Shown here: positions 25,663 to 34,659 of the stretch, piece by piece | How the letters are laid out: every line of letters starts with the position of its first letter | Numbering within the stretch: position 1 is the stretch's first letter | NCBI GenBank assembly: GCA_016699405.1 | Contig: CP064972.1 | Location: 2,139,501 to 2,203,500 of the forward strand | From: Holophagales bacterium | GTDB taxonomy: Bacteria; Acidobacteriota; Thermoanaerobaculia; Multivoradales; JAGPDF01 | Direction of reading: 5' to 3' | Length of the DNA: 64,000 nt | Made by a program: the position numbers and the translations under genes | Notes under the pieces: generated by a model | Databases searched by the model: none | What the model was told of the DNA's origin: nothing | What the model saw: only the letters and a program-made list of their open reading frames with translations

Positions 25663-26835
25663 ATGGACGACGCCGCCAGGCGATTGCGGGTCCGATGGCG
25701 ATCGGCAGCGGCGCTCGCCCTGCTCCTGTCGGCGCTGCTCGCCCTGGCGCCGATGGCCCCGGTCGCCGCGCAGGCGTCGACCACGGCGGCAGATCGTGAG
25801 CGCGAGCTCGAGGAGATCCGGCTCGAGATCACTCGTCTGCAGGCTCGTCTCGGCGAGGTGCGGCATCAGGCGGCCGACCTCTCGGCTCAGGTCGAGCGAA
25901 CCGGGCTCGAGCTCGAGCTGCAGGAAAAGCGGATCGCCGAGGCGGTGGCGGCGCGCGACCTCTCGGCGGCGCGCCGCAGCGCCAGCGCGGCCTCGGTGGC
26001 AGCGCTCGAGTCGCAGCTCGAAGGGGTGCGCGCCGAGCTCCGCGGCCGGATGCTGACGCTCTACCGGCTCGGTCGCCCCGGCTACCTGCGGCTCTTCCTG
26101 TCGCTCGAGCCGGGGCGCAACCTGTTGCCGGCGATCCGCCAGCTCCGCTTTCTCGCGCGGCGCGACGCCGACCTCACCAACCGCTACGTCGAGGCGCGGG
26201 CGCGGCTCGCGCTCGAGCGCGACGAGCTCGCGGCCCAAGAGCGTGAAGCGCAATCGTGGGTGGCGCGCGAGGAGGAGCGGCGGCACGAGCTCGACAAGAT
26301 GCGCCGCGACCAGACGGCCTTGCTCGCCCGCTTCGAGGGCGAGTCGCGACGGCTGGAGAGTCGCGCCGGCGTGCTCGCCGAGCGCGAGCGCCGGCTCTCG
26401 AACTTCCTCGACTTCCTCTACGGCCGGGCCGACCCGATCCTCTCGGGCCGCCCGATCCGCGACTTCCGCGGTCTGCTCGAACGCCCGGTGCCGGGGCGCA
26501 TCCTCGAGCCGTTCGGTCCGCGGCTCGACCCGCGCTACGGCACGCGGACCCCGCACCATGGCGTCGATTTCGCGACCTCGCGCGGCGAGCCGGTCCATGC
26601 GGTCTACTCCGGGCAGGTCGCCTTCGCGGCGCCGTTCGAAGGCTACGGGCCGACCGTCATCCTGCAGCACTCTGGCGGGGTCTTCACGCTCTACGCCGGT
26701 CTCGGGCGTCTCCAGGTGGCGCGAGGGGATGTGGTAGCTTTGCGACAGGTCCTGGGAGAAGCTGCCGACCGGCTCTATTTCGAGGTCCGTGTCGACAATC
26801 GTCCCGAGGATCCCCTGGCCTGGACTCGCCGATGA
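25663..26835 (+). CDS. envC: EnvC-like murein hydrolase activator (coiled coil + LytM/M23)
   Basis: A 390-residue exported protein: signal segment (~10-35), a long coiled coil rich in Glu/Arg/Leu (~40-250), then a LytM/M23 domain (~275-390). In the domain HHGVDF keeps the first His/Asp pair, but the later metal ligands are changed (TLYAGL instead of a YxHL pattern, and YFEVR instead of HFEVR). That matches non-catalytic EnvC proteins, which activate septal amidases instead of cutting wall themselves. ATG 25663 follows the phosphatase gene by 5 bp, and its stop overlaps the S41 start (ATGA). Confidence 0.85.
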   Translation: MDDAARRLRVRWRSAAALALLLSALLALAPMAPVAAQASTTAADRERELEEIRLEITRLQARLGEVRHQAADLSAQVERTGLELELQEKRIAEAVAARDLSAARRSASAASVAALESQLEGVRAELRGRMLTLYRLGRPGYLRLFLSLEPGRNLLPAIRQLRFLARRDADLTNRYVEARARLALERDELAAQEREAQSWVAREEERRHELDKMRRDQTALLARFEGESRRLESRAGVLAERERRLSNFLDFLYGRADPILSGRPIRDFRGLLERPVPGRILEPFGPRLDPRYGTRTPHHGVDFATSRGEPVHAVYSGQVAFAAPFEGYGPTVILQHSGGVFTLYAGLGRLQVARGDVVALRQVLGEAADRLYFEVRVDNRPEDPLAWTRR

Positions 26836-28046
26836 CCCTGCCTTCGCCGCTGCGCCGACGCCTCGTCTTCCTGCTGCTCTCCCTGGCGGTCGTGACGCCG
26901 TTCATCGTCGCGGCCTCGCAAGCCGCGGGTGCTGCCAAGGAGGGTTCCAAGGAGGCCGGCAAGGTCGAGGTCGAAGACGACTCGATCTTCAAGTACCTCA
27001 CGGTCTTCACCGAAGTGCTCGGCCTGGTGCGCAGCGCCTACGTCGAGCCGACCGAGCCGGAAGTGCTGATGACCAGCGCTCTCGACGGGACGGTCGACGC
27101 GCTCGATCCGTTCGCCTCCTTCGTGCCCGCCTCTGCCGCGCAGAAGTTCGGGGAGGCCGCGCGCGTGGGTGCCTCGCGCAGCGGGTTGCGACTGGCTCGG
27201 GAGCGCGGCATGGTCTTCGTCGCCACGGTCGACGAGGGTGGTCCGGCGGCGAAGTCCGGGGTGGCGGTCGGCGACATCCTGGCCAAGCTCGACGGTGCGT
27301 CGTCCCGGCAGATGCCGTTCTGGGAGATCGAGGCGCGATTCGCCGCGGCCGAGGGGACGCACGTCGATTCCGAGTGGATCCGCCGCGGCGAGATGAAGAA
27401 GGTCGATCTCGTCCTGGCGTCGTTCGCGGCAGCGGCCCCGAGTCTCTCGGAGAGTCGCGGGGTGCCGGTGCTGCATCTGCCGCAGCTCACCTCCGCCACG
27501 GTGGCGCAGGTTCGCGAGTTGCTCGCGGCGCAGCATCCGACGCGACTGGTTTTCGACCTGCGTGGTACCACCGGAAGCGATCCACGGGCGGCTTTCGACC
27601 TCGGCGCGCTCTTCGCCGACGGCGAGCTCGGTCAGTTGAAGGTCCGCGACAAGTCCGTCGAGACCTTCACCGACACCACCCCGAACCTCTTCGCGGGAGA
27701 GATGGTGGCTCTGGTCGATCGCTCGACGGTCGGACCGGCCGAGGTCCTCGCCGCGCTGCTGCAGCAGCGCGCCGGTGCGCGCCTGGTGGGGGAGCGCACC
27801 TTCGGGTACGCTGGCCGACAGGAGACCGTCACACTCTCCGACGGGTCCCGCCTTCGCCTCGCGACCGGCTTCTACACCGGACCCGACGGCAAGCCGATCT
27901 CGACTGGCCTCTCGCCTGACCTCTCGGTCGACGAGTCGACCCGTCGCTTCGGCGAGAAGGACGAGCCGCTCGGCGAGCTGATCCTGCGCAAGGGAGTCGG
28001 GCTGCTGCTCGGCGAGGAGAAGCTGCCGGAGAAGAAGGCCGCCTGA
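26832..28046 (+). CDS. S41-family (CtpA/Prc-like) protein lacking the Ser-Lys dyad
   Basis: A 404-residue exported protein: signal peptide (~8-32), an S41 N-terminal helical part, a PDZ domain (~112-165), and the S41 core. Aligning the core without gaps to E. coli Prc/Tsp, the catalytic Ser position (SASASE) is Gly301 in STVGPAEV, and the catalytic Lys position (FGKG) is Tyr326 in TFGYAG; their separation of 25 residues is conserved. Both active-site residues are therefore missing. It is probably a pseudopeptidase acting as a PDZ scaffold. The placement between envC and yibQ matches the conserved envC-ctpA-yibQ order of other Gram-negative bacteria. Confidence 0.85.
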   Translation: MTLPSPLRRRLVFLLLSLAVVTPFIVAASQAAGAAKEGSKEAGKVEVEDDSIFKYLTVFTEVLGLVRSAYVEPTEPEVLMTSALDGTVDALDPFASFVPASAAQKFGEAARVGASRSGLRLARERGMVFVATVDEGGPAAKSGVAVGDILAKLDGASSRQMPFWEIEARFAAAEGTHVDSEWIRRGEMKKVDLVLASFAAAAPSLSESRGVPVLHLPQLTSATVAQVRELLAAQHPTRLVFDLRGTTGSDPRAAFDLGALFADGELGQLKVRDKSVETFTDTTPNLFAGEMVALVDRSTVGPAEVLAALLQQRAGARLVGERTFGYAGRQETVTLSDGSRLRLATGFYTGPDGKPISTGLSPDLSVDESTRRFGEKDEPLGELILRKGVGLLLGEEKLPEKKAA

Positions 28047-28116
28047 TCCCGTCGGGTCCCGTCGCCGGCCGCGACGGTTCCGGCCCTTGCGGCGGTCGCC
28101 GACGCCGCATTCCCCC

Positions 28117-29049
28117 ATGAGTCCTCGTCGTCCTCGTCGCCGGTCCTCCGGGGCCTGGGTCGTGATCCTGATCGCTGGTCTGGTGGTCGGCCTGGCCCTC
28201 GGATGGTTCTGGCGATCCCGTGTGGAGTCCGGCAAACCCGGAGAGATCGGCCGGATGCCGTGGGCCGCTGCCCGCCGTTCGCCGGCGACGCCTCCAGCCC
28301 CCGCTCGTCCGGTCGCTCGGTCCGCGGAGCGCCGCGCGCCGTCGCCCGCGGTGGCCGTGGGGGAGGCCTCGGGTGCGCCTCCGCGAGTCGCGCTGGTGAT
28401 CGACGACCTGGGGCGGAAGCTCGAGGACCTCGACACGATCGACGCTTTGCAGGTGCCGATTGCCTGCGCCGTGCTGCCGTTCGAGCGGCTCTCGCGCGAT
28501 GTCGCCGGCCGCGTGCGCGCCCGGGGCGGCGAGCTTCTCCTGCATCTGCCGATGGAGTCGGCGCAGCCGGGCGAGAATCCCGGTCCCGGAGCGCTGCGCA
28601 CCGGGATGGACGACGCCGCGTTGCGCGAGGGGACCGAGCGCGCGCTCGCCGAGGTCGCGGGAGCGATCGGCATCAACAATCACATGGGGTCGGCGCTCAC
28701 CGCCGACCGGCGAGCCATGGTGGCGGTGCTCGGCGTCGCTGCCGCGCGGCGCCTCTTCTTCCTCGATTCGCGGACGACGCCGCACACCGTGGCGTTCGAC
28801 GTGGCGCGCGAGCTCGGCGTCCCGGCGCTCGAGCGTCAGGTCTTCCTCGACGACGACCTCGCACCCGAGGCGATCCGCGCGGAGTTCCGCCGCCTGCTCG
28901 ACCTCGCCGCCGAGCGAGGCGCGGCGATCGCCATCGGCCATCCGCATCCGGCGACCTTCGCGGTGCTCGCCGAGGAGGTGCCGGCGGCCAGGAAGCGCGG
29001 CGTGCGTTTCGTCACGGTCGGCGAGCTGCTCGGCGAGCGCCGGCGTTGA
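28117..29049 (+). CDS. yibQ: Divergent polysaccharide deacetylase (YibQ family)
   Basis: A 310-residue protein with one N-terminal membrane anchor (~12-34) after a basic stretch, a Pro/Ala/Arg-rich linker, and a NodB-like fold of the divergent polysaccharide deacetylase family (from PRVALVIDDLG onward). Visible motifs: IDDLGRKLEDL, LLHLPMES, NNHMGSALTADRRAM, FFLDSRTT and AIGHPHP. Members of this family are commonly encoded after EnvC. ATG 28117 is used; a TTG at 28087 would add ten residues. Probable periplasmic action on wall glycans; activity not proven. Confidence 0.85.
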   Translation: MSPRRPRRRSSGAWVVILIAGLVVGLALGWFWRSRVESGKPGEIGRMPWAAARRSPATPPAPARPVARSAERRAPSPAVAVGEASGAPPRVALVIDDLGRKLEDLDTIDALQVPIACAVLPFERLSRDVAGRVRARGGELLLHLPMESAQPGENPGPGALRTGMDDAALREGTERALAEVAGAIGINNHMGSALTADRRAMVAVLGVAAARRLFFLDSRTTPHTVAFDVARELGVPALERQVFLDDDLAPEAIRAEFRRLLDLAAERGAAIAIGHPHPATFAVLAEEVPAARKRGVRFVTVGELLGERRR

Positions 29050-29059
29050 ACCTCTCCCG

Positions 29060-31621
29060 CTAGTCTTCGCGTCGCAGGACTTCGATGGGCCGACGGCGCA
29101 GGGCGCCGAGGCTGGCCGTCAATCCGGCCAGCATGCCGACGACCGCCGCGCCGCCGACCGCCGTCACCACCGGCCACGGATCGCCGCGCCAGGGCAGCTC
29201 CATGACGAACGTGAGCACCGCCCAGTGGAGCAGCACGGCACCGGCCGCGCCGATCGTTCCGGCCACCAGGCCGACCAGCGCATGCTCGAGCGCCAGCGCG
29301 GTGACGACATCGCCGCGCGTCATGCCGAGTGCCTTGAGCAGCGCGACCTCGCGCCCGCGCCGCGCCGAGGTCGCGCCGACGGCTCCGGCGAGGATCGCGA
29401 CGCCGGCCAGTGCCGTGAAGCCACCGAGGAAGCGGACCCCGAGCCCGATCCGGCGCAGCACCGCGGTGACCTTGTCGAGCAACTCACGCACGCGCAGCAT
29501 CGTGACGTTCGGAAAGTCGGCGGCGAGCTCGTCCTGGATCCGCTGCTCGGCGGCGGCCGGCAGGCGGGCCGCGGCCAGTCGCTGCTGCGGCGCCTTGTCG
29601 AGGACTCCCGGCTCGACGACGAGGAAGAAGTTGATGGCGAACGACTCCCAGCGAACGCGCCGCAGGCTGGTGACGGTGAGCTCGACCGGCACCCCTTGGA
29701 CGTCGAACGCGACGCGCGAGCCGAGGGTAAGCCCGAGGTCCTCGGCGAACTCCTGCTCGACCGAGATCTCGGGTCGTGTCGCGTCGCACCAGAGACAGCC
29801 GGCGACGATCTCGTTGTCCGGCGGCAACTGCTCGAGGTAGGTCAGGCGCTGCTCGCGGGTGAGCGCCCAGCGTCGTCCACCGCGCTCCTCGCGCGTCTGT
29901 TGGGCGAGCGTCGCCACGGCGACGCCGTCGATCGCCGCGAGGCGGGCGACGACGACCGGAACCGACTCGAGTCGCGTCGCACCGAAGCGGCTGATCCGCT
30001 CGGCGAACGGCGCGAGCTGGTCGGGTTGGACGTCGATGAAGAACGCCGTCGGAGCCTGTGCGGGGAGCTCGGCGAGAAGCTGCCGCGAGAGTTGGCGCTG
30101 GACGAGCGCCATGGCGAGGACGACGAGAACGCCCAGTCCGAGCGCCACCACGGCGCCGAGCGTGCCGGCGCCCGGTCGGCCGAGCGAGGCGAGTCCGTGT
30201 CGCCAGGCGACGCCGAGGCCGCGGCGCGGCGCCCGGTGCGACAGGCCGACGAGCGCCCGGGCGGCGAGCGCGAGGAGCCCGACGAGGAGCGCCAGCCCGC
30301 CGGTGAAGGCGAGGCCGATCGGCACTGAGCGAGCTTGCGCCGACGCGACCGCGGCGAGCCCGGTCAGCAGCGTGAGGGCGAGGGCCAGGGCCGCCATCCG
30401 ACTCGGGGGAGGCGGTTCGGCGTCGCGGCGGAGAACCCGGGCGGCGGGCACTCGCAGGAGACTGAGCAGCGTCGGGAGGCTGAAGAGCAGGGCGATCCCG
30501 AGGCCGAGGAGAAGGCCTTCGAGAATCGCCCCGGGTTGCCAGAGGTCGAGGCTGCCGGCCGGCACGATCGCCGGGGCGAAGCGCTGGGCGAGCGCCTGGA
30601 CCGCCGTGCCGGCGAGGGCGCCGACGGCGCTGCCGAGCAGCGAGAGCAGGGCGATCTGCCCGAGATAGAGAGTCAGCACCTCGATGGGTCGCAGGCCGAG
30701 GCACTTGAGCACGGCGATCGCGTCGAGCCGACTGGCGAGCCAGGCGCGGACCGTCTGCGCGACGCCGACGCCGCCGACCAGGAGGGAGAGCAGCGCCACC
30801 AAACCGAGGAACCGCTCGGCGCGGGCAAGCCCCTGGCGCAGCGAGGGCTGTGCCTGCAGGAAGGTCTCGACGCGAACGCCGCTGGCGCGCGGCAGGGCGA
30901 GCTCGAGCTTCGCCGCGGCAGCGCGCACGTCGTCGGTACCGGCGCCCGGTGGAAGGCGCAGGAGGACCTTGTATTCGGCCCGGGCGCCCCGCCCGAGCAA
31001 CTCGGCCCGCGCCAGGCCGCGGCGCGACACGAAGAGCCGGGGGCCGAGGCTGAAGGCGCCGGCGATCCGGTCGGGCTCGGCGAGCACGCGCCCGCGGATG
31101 CGGAACCGTGCTCCCCCGACGACGATCTCGCCGCCCAGGGAGAGGCCGAGGCGCGAGAGCAATTCGGGTGCGGCCACGGCGCCGTCGTCGCCGAGGAGCT
31201 CGGCGAGGGGCAGCGGTGGGTCGAGGGTGAGTGTGCCGTAGAAGGGGTAGCCGCCGTCGACGGCCTTCAGCTCGACGAGGAGACTGCGCCCCGGGCGACC
31301 GTCCGCATCGGACGGCACTGCATCGGACGGCACTGCGGCGACGGTGACGAGCTCGACGAGATCGGCCCGAGCGACCCGATGCAGCGAGGCGAGCGCCGAC
31401 TCCTCCCCGGCGGAGAGCGGTCGTCGGCTCTCGACTTTCAGATCGGCGGCGAGGAGCTGTCGGGCTTCGCGCCGCAGAGCCCCGTCGATGGCCGACGAGA
31501 GTCCGCCGACCGCCACCACCGCGGTGACGCCGACGGCGAGCGAGAGCACGAAGAGCAGCAGCCGCGCCGCGCCGCCGCGCGACTCCCGGGCGATCTCTCG
31601 CAGAAGGAAGCGGAGTGTCAT
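29060..31621 (-). CDS. ybbP: ABC transporter permease, YbbP-like (FtsX superfamily)
   Basis: An 853-residue permease with a MacB/FtsX architecture: TM1 near residue 20-40, a large periplasmic domain, then TM blocks at ~270-480 with repeated FtsX cores, and a last FtsX domain at ~700-840 ending in LGALRRRPIEVLRRED. Size and order match YbbP of E. coli. Such exporters extract or move lipophilic substrates across the inner membrane, using the ATPase 16 bp upstream. Two exact 15-bp repeats inside it add a duplicated AVPSD pentapeptide near residue 100. Confidence 0.88.
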   Translation of the reverse strand: MTLRFLLREIARESRGGAARLLLFVLSLAVGVTAVVAVGGLSSAIDGALRREARQLLAADLKVESRRPLSAGEESALASLHRVARADLVELVTVAAVPSDAVPSDADGRPGRSLLVELKAVDGGYPFYGTLTLDPPLPLAELLGDDGAVAAPELLSRLGLSLGGEIVVGGARFRIRGRVLAEPDRIAGAFSLGPRLFVSRRGLARAELLGRGARAEYKVLLRLPPGAGTDDVRAAAAKLELALPRASGVRVETFLQAQPSLRQGLARAERFLGLVALLSLLVGGVGVAQTVRAWLASRLDAIAVLKCLGLRPIEVLTLYLGQIALLSLLGSAVGALAGTAVQALAQRFAPAIVPAGSLDLWQPGAILEGLLLGLGIALLFSLPTLLSLLRVPAARVLRRDAEPPPPSRMAALALALTLLTGLAAVASAQARSVPIGLAFTGGLALLVGLLALAARALVGLSHRAPRRGLGVAWRHGLASLGRPGAGTLGAVVALGLGVLVVLAMALVQRQLSRQLLAELPAQAPTAFFIDVQPDQLAPFAERISRFGATRLESVPVVVARLAAIDGVAVATLAQQTREERGGRRWALTREQRLTYLEQLPPDNEIVAGCLWCDATRPEISVEQEFAEDLGLTLGSRVAFDVQGVPVELTVTSLRRVRWESFAINFFLVVEPGVLDKAPQQRLAAARLPAAAEQRIQDELAADFPNVTMLRVRELLDKVTAVLRRIGLGVRFLGGFTALAGVAILAGAVGATSARRGREVALLKALGMTRGDVVTALALEHALVGLVAGTIGAAGAVLLHWAVLTFVMELPWRGDPWPVVTAVGGAAVVGMLAGLTASLGALRRRPIEVLRRED
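31305..31334. repeat. 15-bp exact tandem duplication inside ybbP
   Basis: GCATCGGACGGCACT occurs twice in direct tandem (31305-31319 and 31320-31334). It is in frame and duplicates the pentapeptide AVPSD in the periplasmic domain of the permease. It looks like a recent slippage event. Confidence 0.8.
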
Positions 31622-31637
31622 GCCTGGGGCGCCCCGG

Positions 31638-32339
31638 TCAGGCGGCGCTTCCGGTCTCGACCCGTTCGATCCGCCCGTCGCGCAGGTGGATGCGGCGACC
31701 GGCAAGCGCGGCAACCGCAGGGTCGTGCGTCACCAGCACCAAGGTCGTGCCGTGGCGCGCGCGCAATTCGGCGAGCAGCGTGAGGACCCGCTCGCCGTTG
31801 GCCGAGTCGAGATTGCCCGTCGGTTCGTCGGCGAAGAGGATCGCCGGCTCGGCAGCGAAGGCGCGAGCGAGGGCGACACGTTGCTGTTCGCCGCCGGAGA
31901 GCTGAACGGGATAGTGGTGTCCCCGCTCGCCCAGTCCGACGCTCGCCAGCAGCGCCGCGGCACGGGCCTCGGCGTCGTGGCGACCGAGCAGCTCGAGCGG
32001 CAGCAGGACGTTCTCGAGCGCCGTCAGGTTGCCCAGCAACTGATAGGCCTGGAAGACGAAGCCGATCTTGCGCCGGCGCAGGCGCGCCAGCGCGTCCTCC
32101 GAGAGCGCCTGGATCGGCAGGCCGTCGATCTCGATCGTTCCGCTGCTCGGGCGGTCGAGCCCCGCCATCAGGCCGAGCAGCGTCGACTTGCCGCTCCCCG
32201 ACGGGCCGAGGATGGCGACGAACTCGCCGGGTTGGATGACGAGGTCGATCCCGTCGAGGATGACGAGCTCGCGGTCGCCCGAGGGGAGGCGTTTGCCGAG
32301 CTCATGGACAGCGAGACGCGGAGTTTCCGGGAGGAACAT
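31638..32339 (-). CDS. ybbA: ABC transporter ATP-binding protein, YbbA/LolD-like
   Basis: A 233-residue ATPase with all ABC motifs: Walker A GPSGSGKST, Q-loop FVFQAYQLL, signature LSGGEQQRVALARA, Walker B ILFADEPTGNLDS and the switch His in VLVTHDP. It is the LolD/MacB group that pairs with FtsX-type permeases, and the partner is immediately downstream. ATG 32339 is chosen; a GTG at 32345 would add two residues. It is divergent from tesA, as ybbA is in E. coli. Confidence 0.9.
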   Translation of the reverse strand: MFLPETPRLAVHELGKRLPSGDRELVILDGIDLVIQPGEFVAILGPSGSGKSTLLGLMAGLDRPSSGTIEIDGLPIQALSEDALARLRRRKIGFVFQAYQLLGNLTALENVLLPLELLGRHDAEARAAALLASVGLGERGHHYPVQLSGGEQQRVALARAFAAEPAILFADEPTGNLDSANGERVLTLLAELRARHGTTLVLVTHDPAVAALAGRRIHLRDGRIERVETGSAA

Positions 32340-32459
32340 GGCCACTCGGTTCTACGTCGGATGGTGCCGAACGGACGGGCAGCGTAGCACGCGCTCGGCG
32401 TGCGGCCGGCGGTGGCGACGGGGTCGATCCCGAGGGGCGCTCTCTGCGAAGATGCTTCG

Positions 32460-33179
32460 ATGCGAGACCGATTCCGTCACCGACGGTGTGTCGCCACCGT
32501 CGTCCTCGTCGGCTTGGTGCTGGCCTGCGGCGGGCCGGTTCCCGGCAAGCGTCCGGCGCCGGCCCCGGCGTCGACCTCGCCAGGTTCCCTCTCGACGCCC
32601 GCCGTCGCCACGGAGAGCCGCCCGCGGGTGGTGTTCCTCGGCGACAGTCTCACCGCCGGCTACGGCCTCGGCGAAGAGGATGGTTTCCCGGCGCGGCTCG
32701 GAGAGGCGCTGGCGAGCCGGGGACTCGCCGTGTACGTCGTCAACGCCGGCGTGAGCGGCGACACGTCTGCCGGTGGCCTCGCGCGGCTCGACTGGCTGAT
32801 GCAGCAGCGGCCACGAGTCGTCGTGATCGGCCTCGGAGCCAACGACGGGCTGCGGGGGTTGCCGCTCGAGCGCACCGAAGCGAACCTGCGGGAGATCGTT
32901 CGCACGGTGCGGGCGAGCGGCGCCGAGGTCCTCCTGTTGGGGATGAGGATTCCACCCAACTACGGCGCCGACTATGCCGGAGCGTTCGCCGCGCTCTATC
33001 CGCGCCTGGCACGCGAGCTCGACGTGCCGCTCGTGCCGTTTCTGCTCGAGGGGATCGCGGCGCAGCCCGAGCTCAACCAGGCCGATGGGATCCACCCGAC
33101 CGCCGAGGGCCAGAAGCTCGTCGCGGCGAACGTCCTGCCCCATCTCGAGCCGATCGTCCGCCGCGTGCTCGCGCGCTGA
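32460..33179 (+). CDS. tesA: TesA-like SGNH/GDSL esterase, lipoprotein
   Basis: A 239-residue protein with a lipoprotein signal (LVLAC, Cys ~23) and the SGNH blocks: I FLGDSLTAGYGL (nucleophile Ser), II NAGVSGDTSAGG, III GLGANDGLRG and V DGIHPTAEGQ (Asp-His). This is the TesA arylesterase/thioesterase I/lysophospholipase family, acting in the periplasm or at a membrane. Together with divergent ybbA-ybbP it reproduces a conserved proteobacterial neighbourhood. ATG 32460 gives the signal peptide. Confidence 0.92.
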   Translation: MRDRFRHRRCVATVVLVGLVLACGGPVPGKRPAPAPASTSPGSLSTPAVATESRPRVVFLGDSLTAGYGLGEEDGFPARLGEALASRGLAVYVVNAGVSGDTSAGGLARLDWLMQQRPRVVVIGLGANDGLRGLPLERTEANLREIVRTVRASGAEVLLLGMRIPPNYGADYAGAFAALYPRLARELDVPLVPFLLEGIAAQPELNQADGIHPTAEGQKLVAANVLPHLEPIVRRVLAR

Positions 33180-33197
33180 TGCCGCGATGCGGCCCGG

Positions 33198-34055
33198 TCA
33201 GCCCGGGTCGTGCTCGTCCGGGGGCGGCGGGGCCTGTTCGCGCCGTTTGACCTCGCCCCACGCGGCCTCCATCTCCTCCAGGCTGGCCTCGGCGAGCGGG
33301 CGCCCGGCGCTCGCCAGCGACGACTCGACGGCCGCGAAGCGACGGCGGAACTTGGCGTTGGCCGCGGCGAGCGCGGCCTCCGGGTCGATGTCGAGGTGTC
33401 GCGCCAGGTTGGCGACGGTGAAGAGCAGGTCGCCGAGCTCTTCGACGATGCGCGTCGCCCGCGTGGGTGACTCCGGCGCGGCGAGCTCGGCCCGCAGCTC
33501 GGCGAGCTCTTCGTCGAGCTTGTCGAGAACCGGGGCCGGTCCGGGCCAGTCGAATCCCACGCCCGCCGCCTTCTGTGTCGTGCGGTAGGCCCCGAGCAGC
33601 GCCGGAAGCGATGCCGGGACTCCGGCGAGCAGACTGTGCGTCGCGCCGTCGGCACGCTCGCGGCGCCCGGCCTCGCTCGCCTTGCGACGTTCCCAGGCCT
33701 CGCGCACCGCTTGCGCGTCGGCCAGCTTCTCGTCGCCGAAGACGTGCGGGTGGCGCGCCACGAACTTGGCGTGGACCGCCGCGATCACCGCGTCGAGCGC
33801 CAGCTCTCCCGCCTCTTCGCCCAGGCGGGCGACGAACGCGGCCTGGAAGAGCAGATCGCCGAGCTCCTCGCGGATCGACTCCCAGTCGGACTGGTCGATC
33901 GCCGCGGCGAGCTCGTGCGCTTCCTCGAGCAGGTAGGCGCGCAGGTGGCCGAGCTTCTGCTCGCGGTCCCAGGGGCAACCGTCCGGTGCGCGCAGCCGTT
34001 CGACGAGGGCGACGAGCGGTGTGAGGTCGGCGGGGAGGCGGTGGGTCGGAGGCAT
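33198..34055 (-). CDS. mazG: Nucleoside triphosphate pyrophosphohydrolase MazG
   Basis: A 285-residue two-domain MazG. The first all-alpha domain has CPWDREQKLGHLRAYLLEEAHEL with the EExxE...ExxD metal motif (EELGDLLFQ); the second repeats the pattern (ELAELRAEL...EELGDLLFTVANLARHL). It hydrolyses NTPs to NMP and pyrophosphate, cleaning damaged nucleotides. Length is normal for the double-domain type. It shares a promoter gap with the divergent DUF1844 gene. Confidence 0.93.
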   Translation of the reverse strand: MPPTHRLPADLTPLVALVERLRAPDGCPWDREQKLGHLRAYLLEEAHELAAAIDQSDWESIREELGDLLFQAAFVARLGEEAGELALDAVIAAVHAKFVARHPHVFGDEKLADAQAVREAWERRKASEAGRRERADGATHSLLAGVPASLPALLGAYRTTQKAAGVGFDWPGPAPVLDKLDEELAELRAELAAPESPTRATRIVEELGDLLFTVANLARHLDIDPEAALAAANAKFRRRFAAVESSLASAGRPLAEASLEEMEAAWGEVKRREQAPPPPDEHDPG

Positions 34056-34095
34056 GGAAGTTCTCCAGCGCCTTGCCGGCGGAGGAAGCGGTGGG

Positions 34096-34102
34096 TACGA
34101 TA
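34096..34102. promoter_or_regulatory. Overlapping divergent -10 boxes (TACGATA)
   Basis: On the plus strand TACGAT (34096-34101) faces the DUF1844 gene; on the minus strand TATCGT (34097-34102) faces mazG, 41 bp from its ATG. The same seven bases could serve both directions. Confidence 0.4.
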
Positions 34103-34155
34103 CCCCACGACAGATTCAGCCTCGGAGTGGTGCCAACCTGCCGGAGAGACGCGCG

Positions 34156-34659
34156 GTGAGCGAGAGTGGGATGAAAGTCACGGACCGCCGGATGTTCGAC
34201 GCCAATGGCGAGTTGCGCGAGGAGTTCCGTGAGGAGCTCGCCGGAGCCGAGGCACCGGTCGCGCCCGAGCCGAGCGCGGAGCCGAGCGCCCAGTCAGTCG
34301 CCGAGGAGCCCGATCCTCGGATGGCCGAGCCCGCCGAGCCGACCCCGGCGGCCGCGACTCCGGCACCGGAGGCGGGCGGTCGCCGGCCGCCGATCGAGAT
34401 CCCCGGGGCACCCCCCGGTCTCGGGCCCTCCTTCTACGATCTCCTCGGGGTCCTCGCGGACCCGATCCCTCTCTACCTCGGAGATGCAACGCTGCCCGAC
34501 GGGCGGAAGGTGGAGAACCTCGAGATGGCCCGCCTGCACATCGACCTGCTCGACGTCCTGCGCCAGAAGACGGTGGGCAACCTGACCTCGCAGGAGCTTG
34601 GGGTTCTCGAGGACTTCCTCTACCGGGCCCGGATGCGCTATGTGCAGAAGCGGGGCTGA
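34156..34659 (+). CDS. DUF1844 protein
   Basis: A 167-residue protein. It starts with the KVTDRRMFDANGELREE pattern found in DUF1844 proteins, has an acidic Pro/Ala-rich linker (~30-85), then the conserved core (PSFYDLLGVLADPIPLYLGD, NLEMARLHIDLLDVLRQKT, LTSQELGVLEDFLYRARMRY). The core is largely helical; function is unknown in all members. GTG 34156 is preferred since GGAGAG lies 7-8 bp upstream; ATG 34171 is the alternative. It overlaps the start of the next gene by 20 bp. Confidence 0.85.
   Translation: MSESGMKVTDRRMFDANGELREEFREELAGAEAPVAPEPSAEPSAQSVAEEPDPRMAEPAEPTPAAATPAPEAGGRRPPIEIPGAPPGLGPSFYDLLGVLADPIPLYLGDATLPDGRKVENLEMARLHIDLLDVLRQKTVGNLTSQELGVLEDFLYRARMRYVQKRG

Noticed and set aside
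31305..31334. Short direct repeat considered as a CRISPR or mobile-element scar
   Set aside because: It is only two in-frame 15-bp copies without spacers, inside a conserved gene, so simple slippage explains it.
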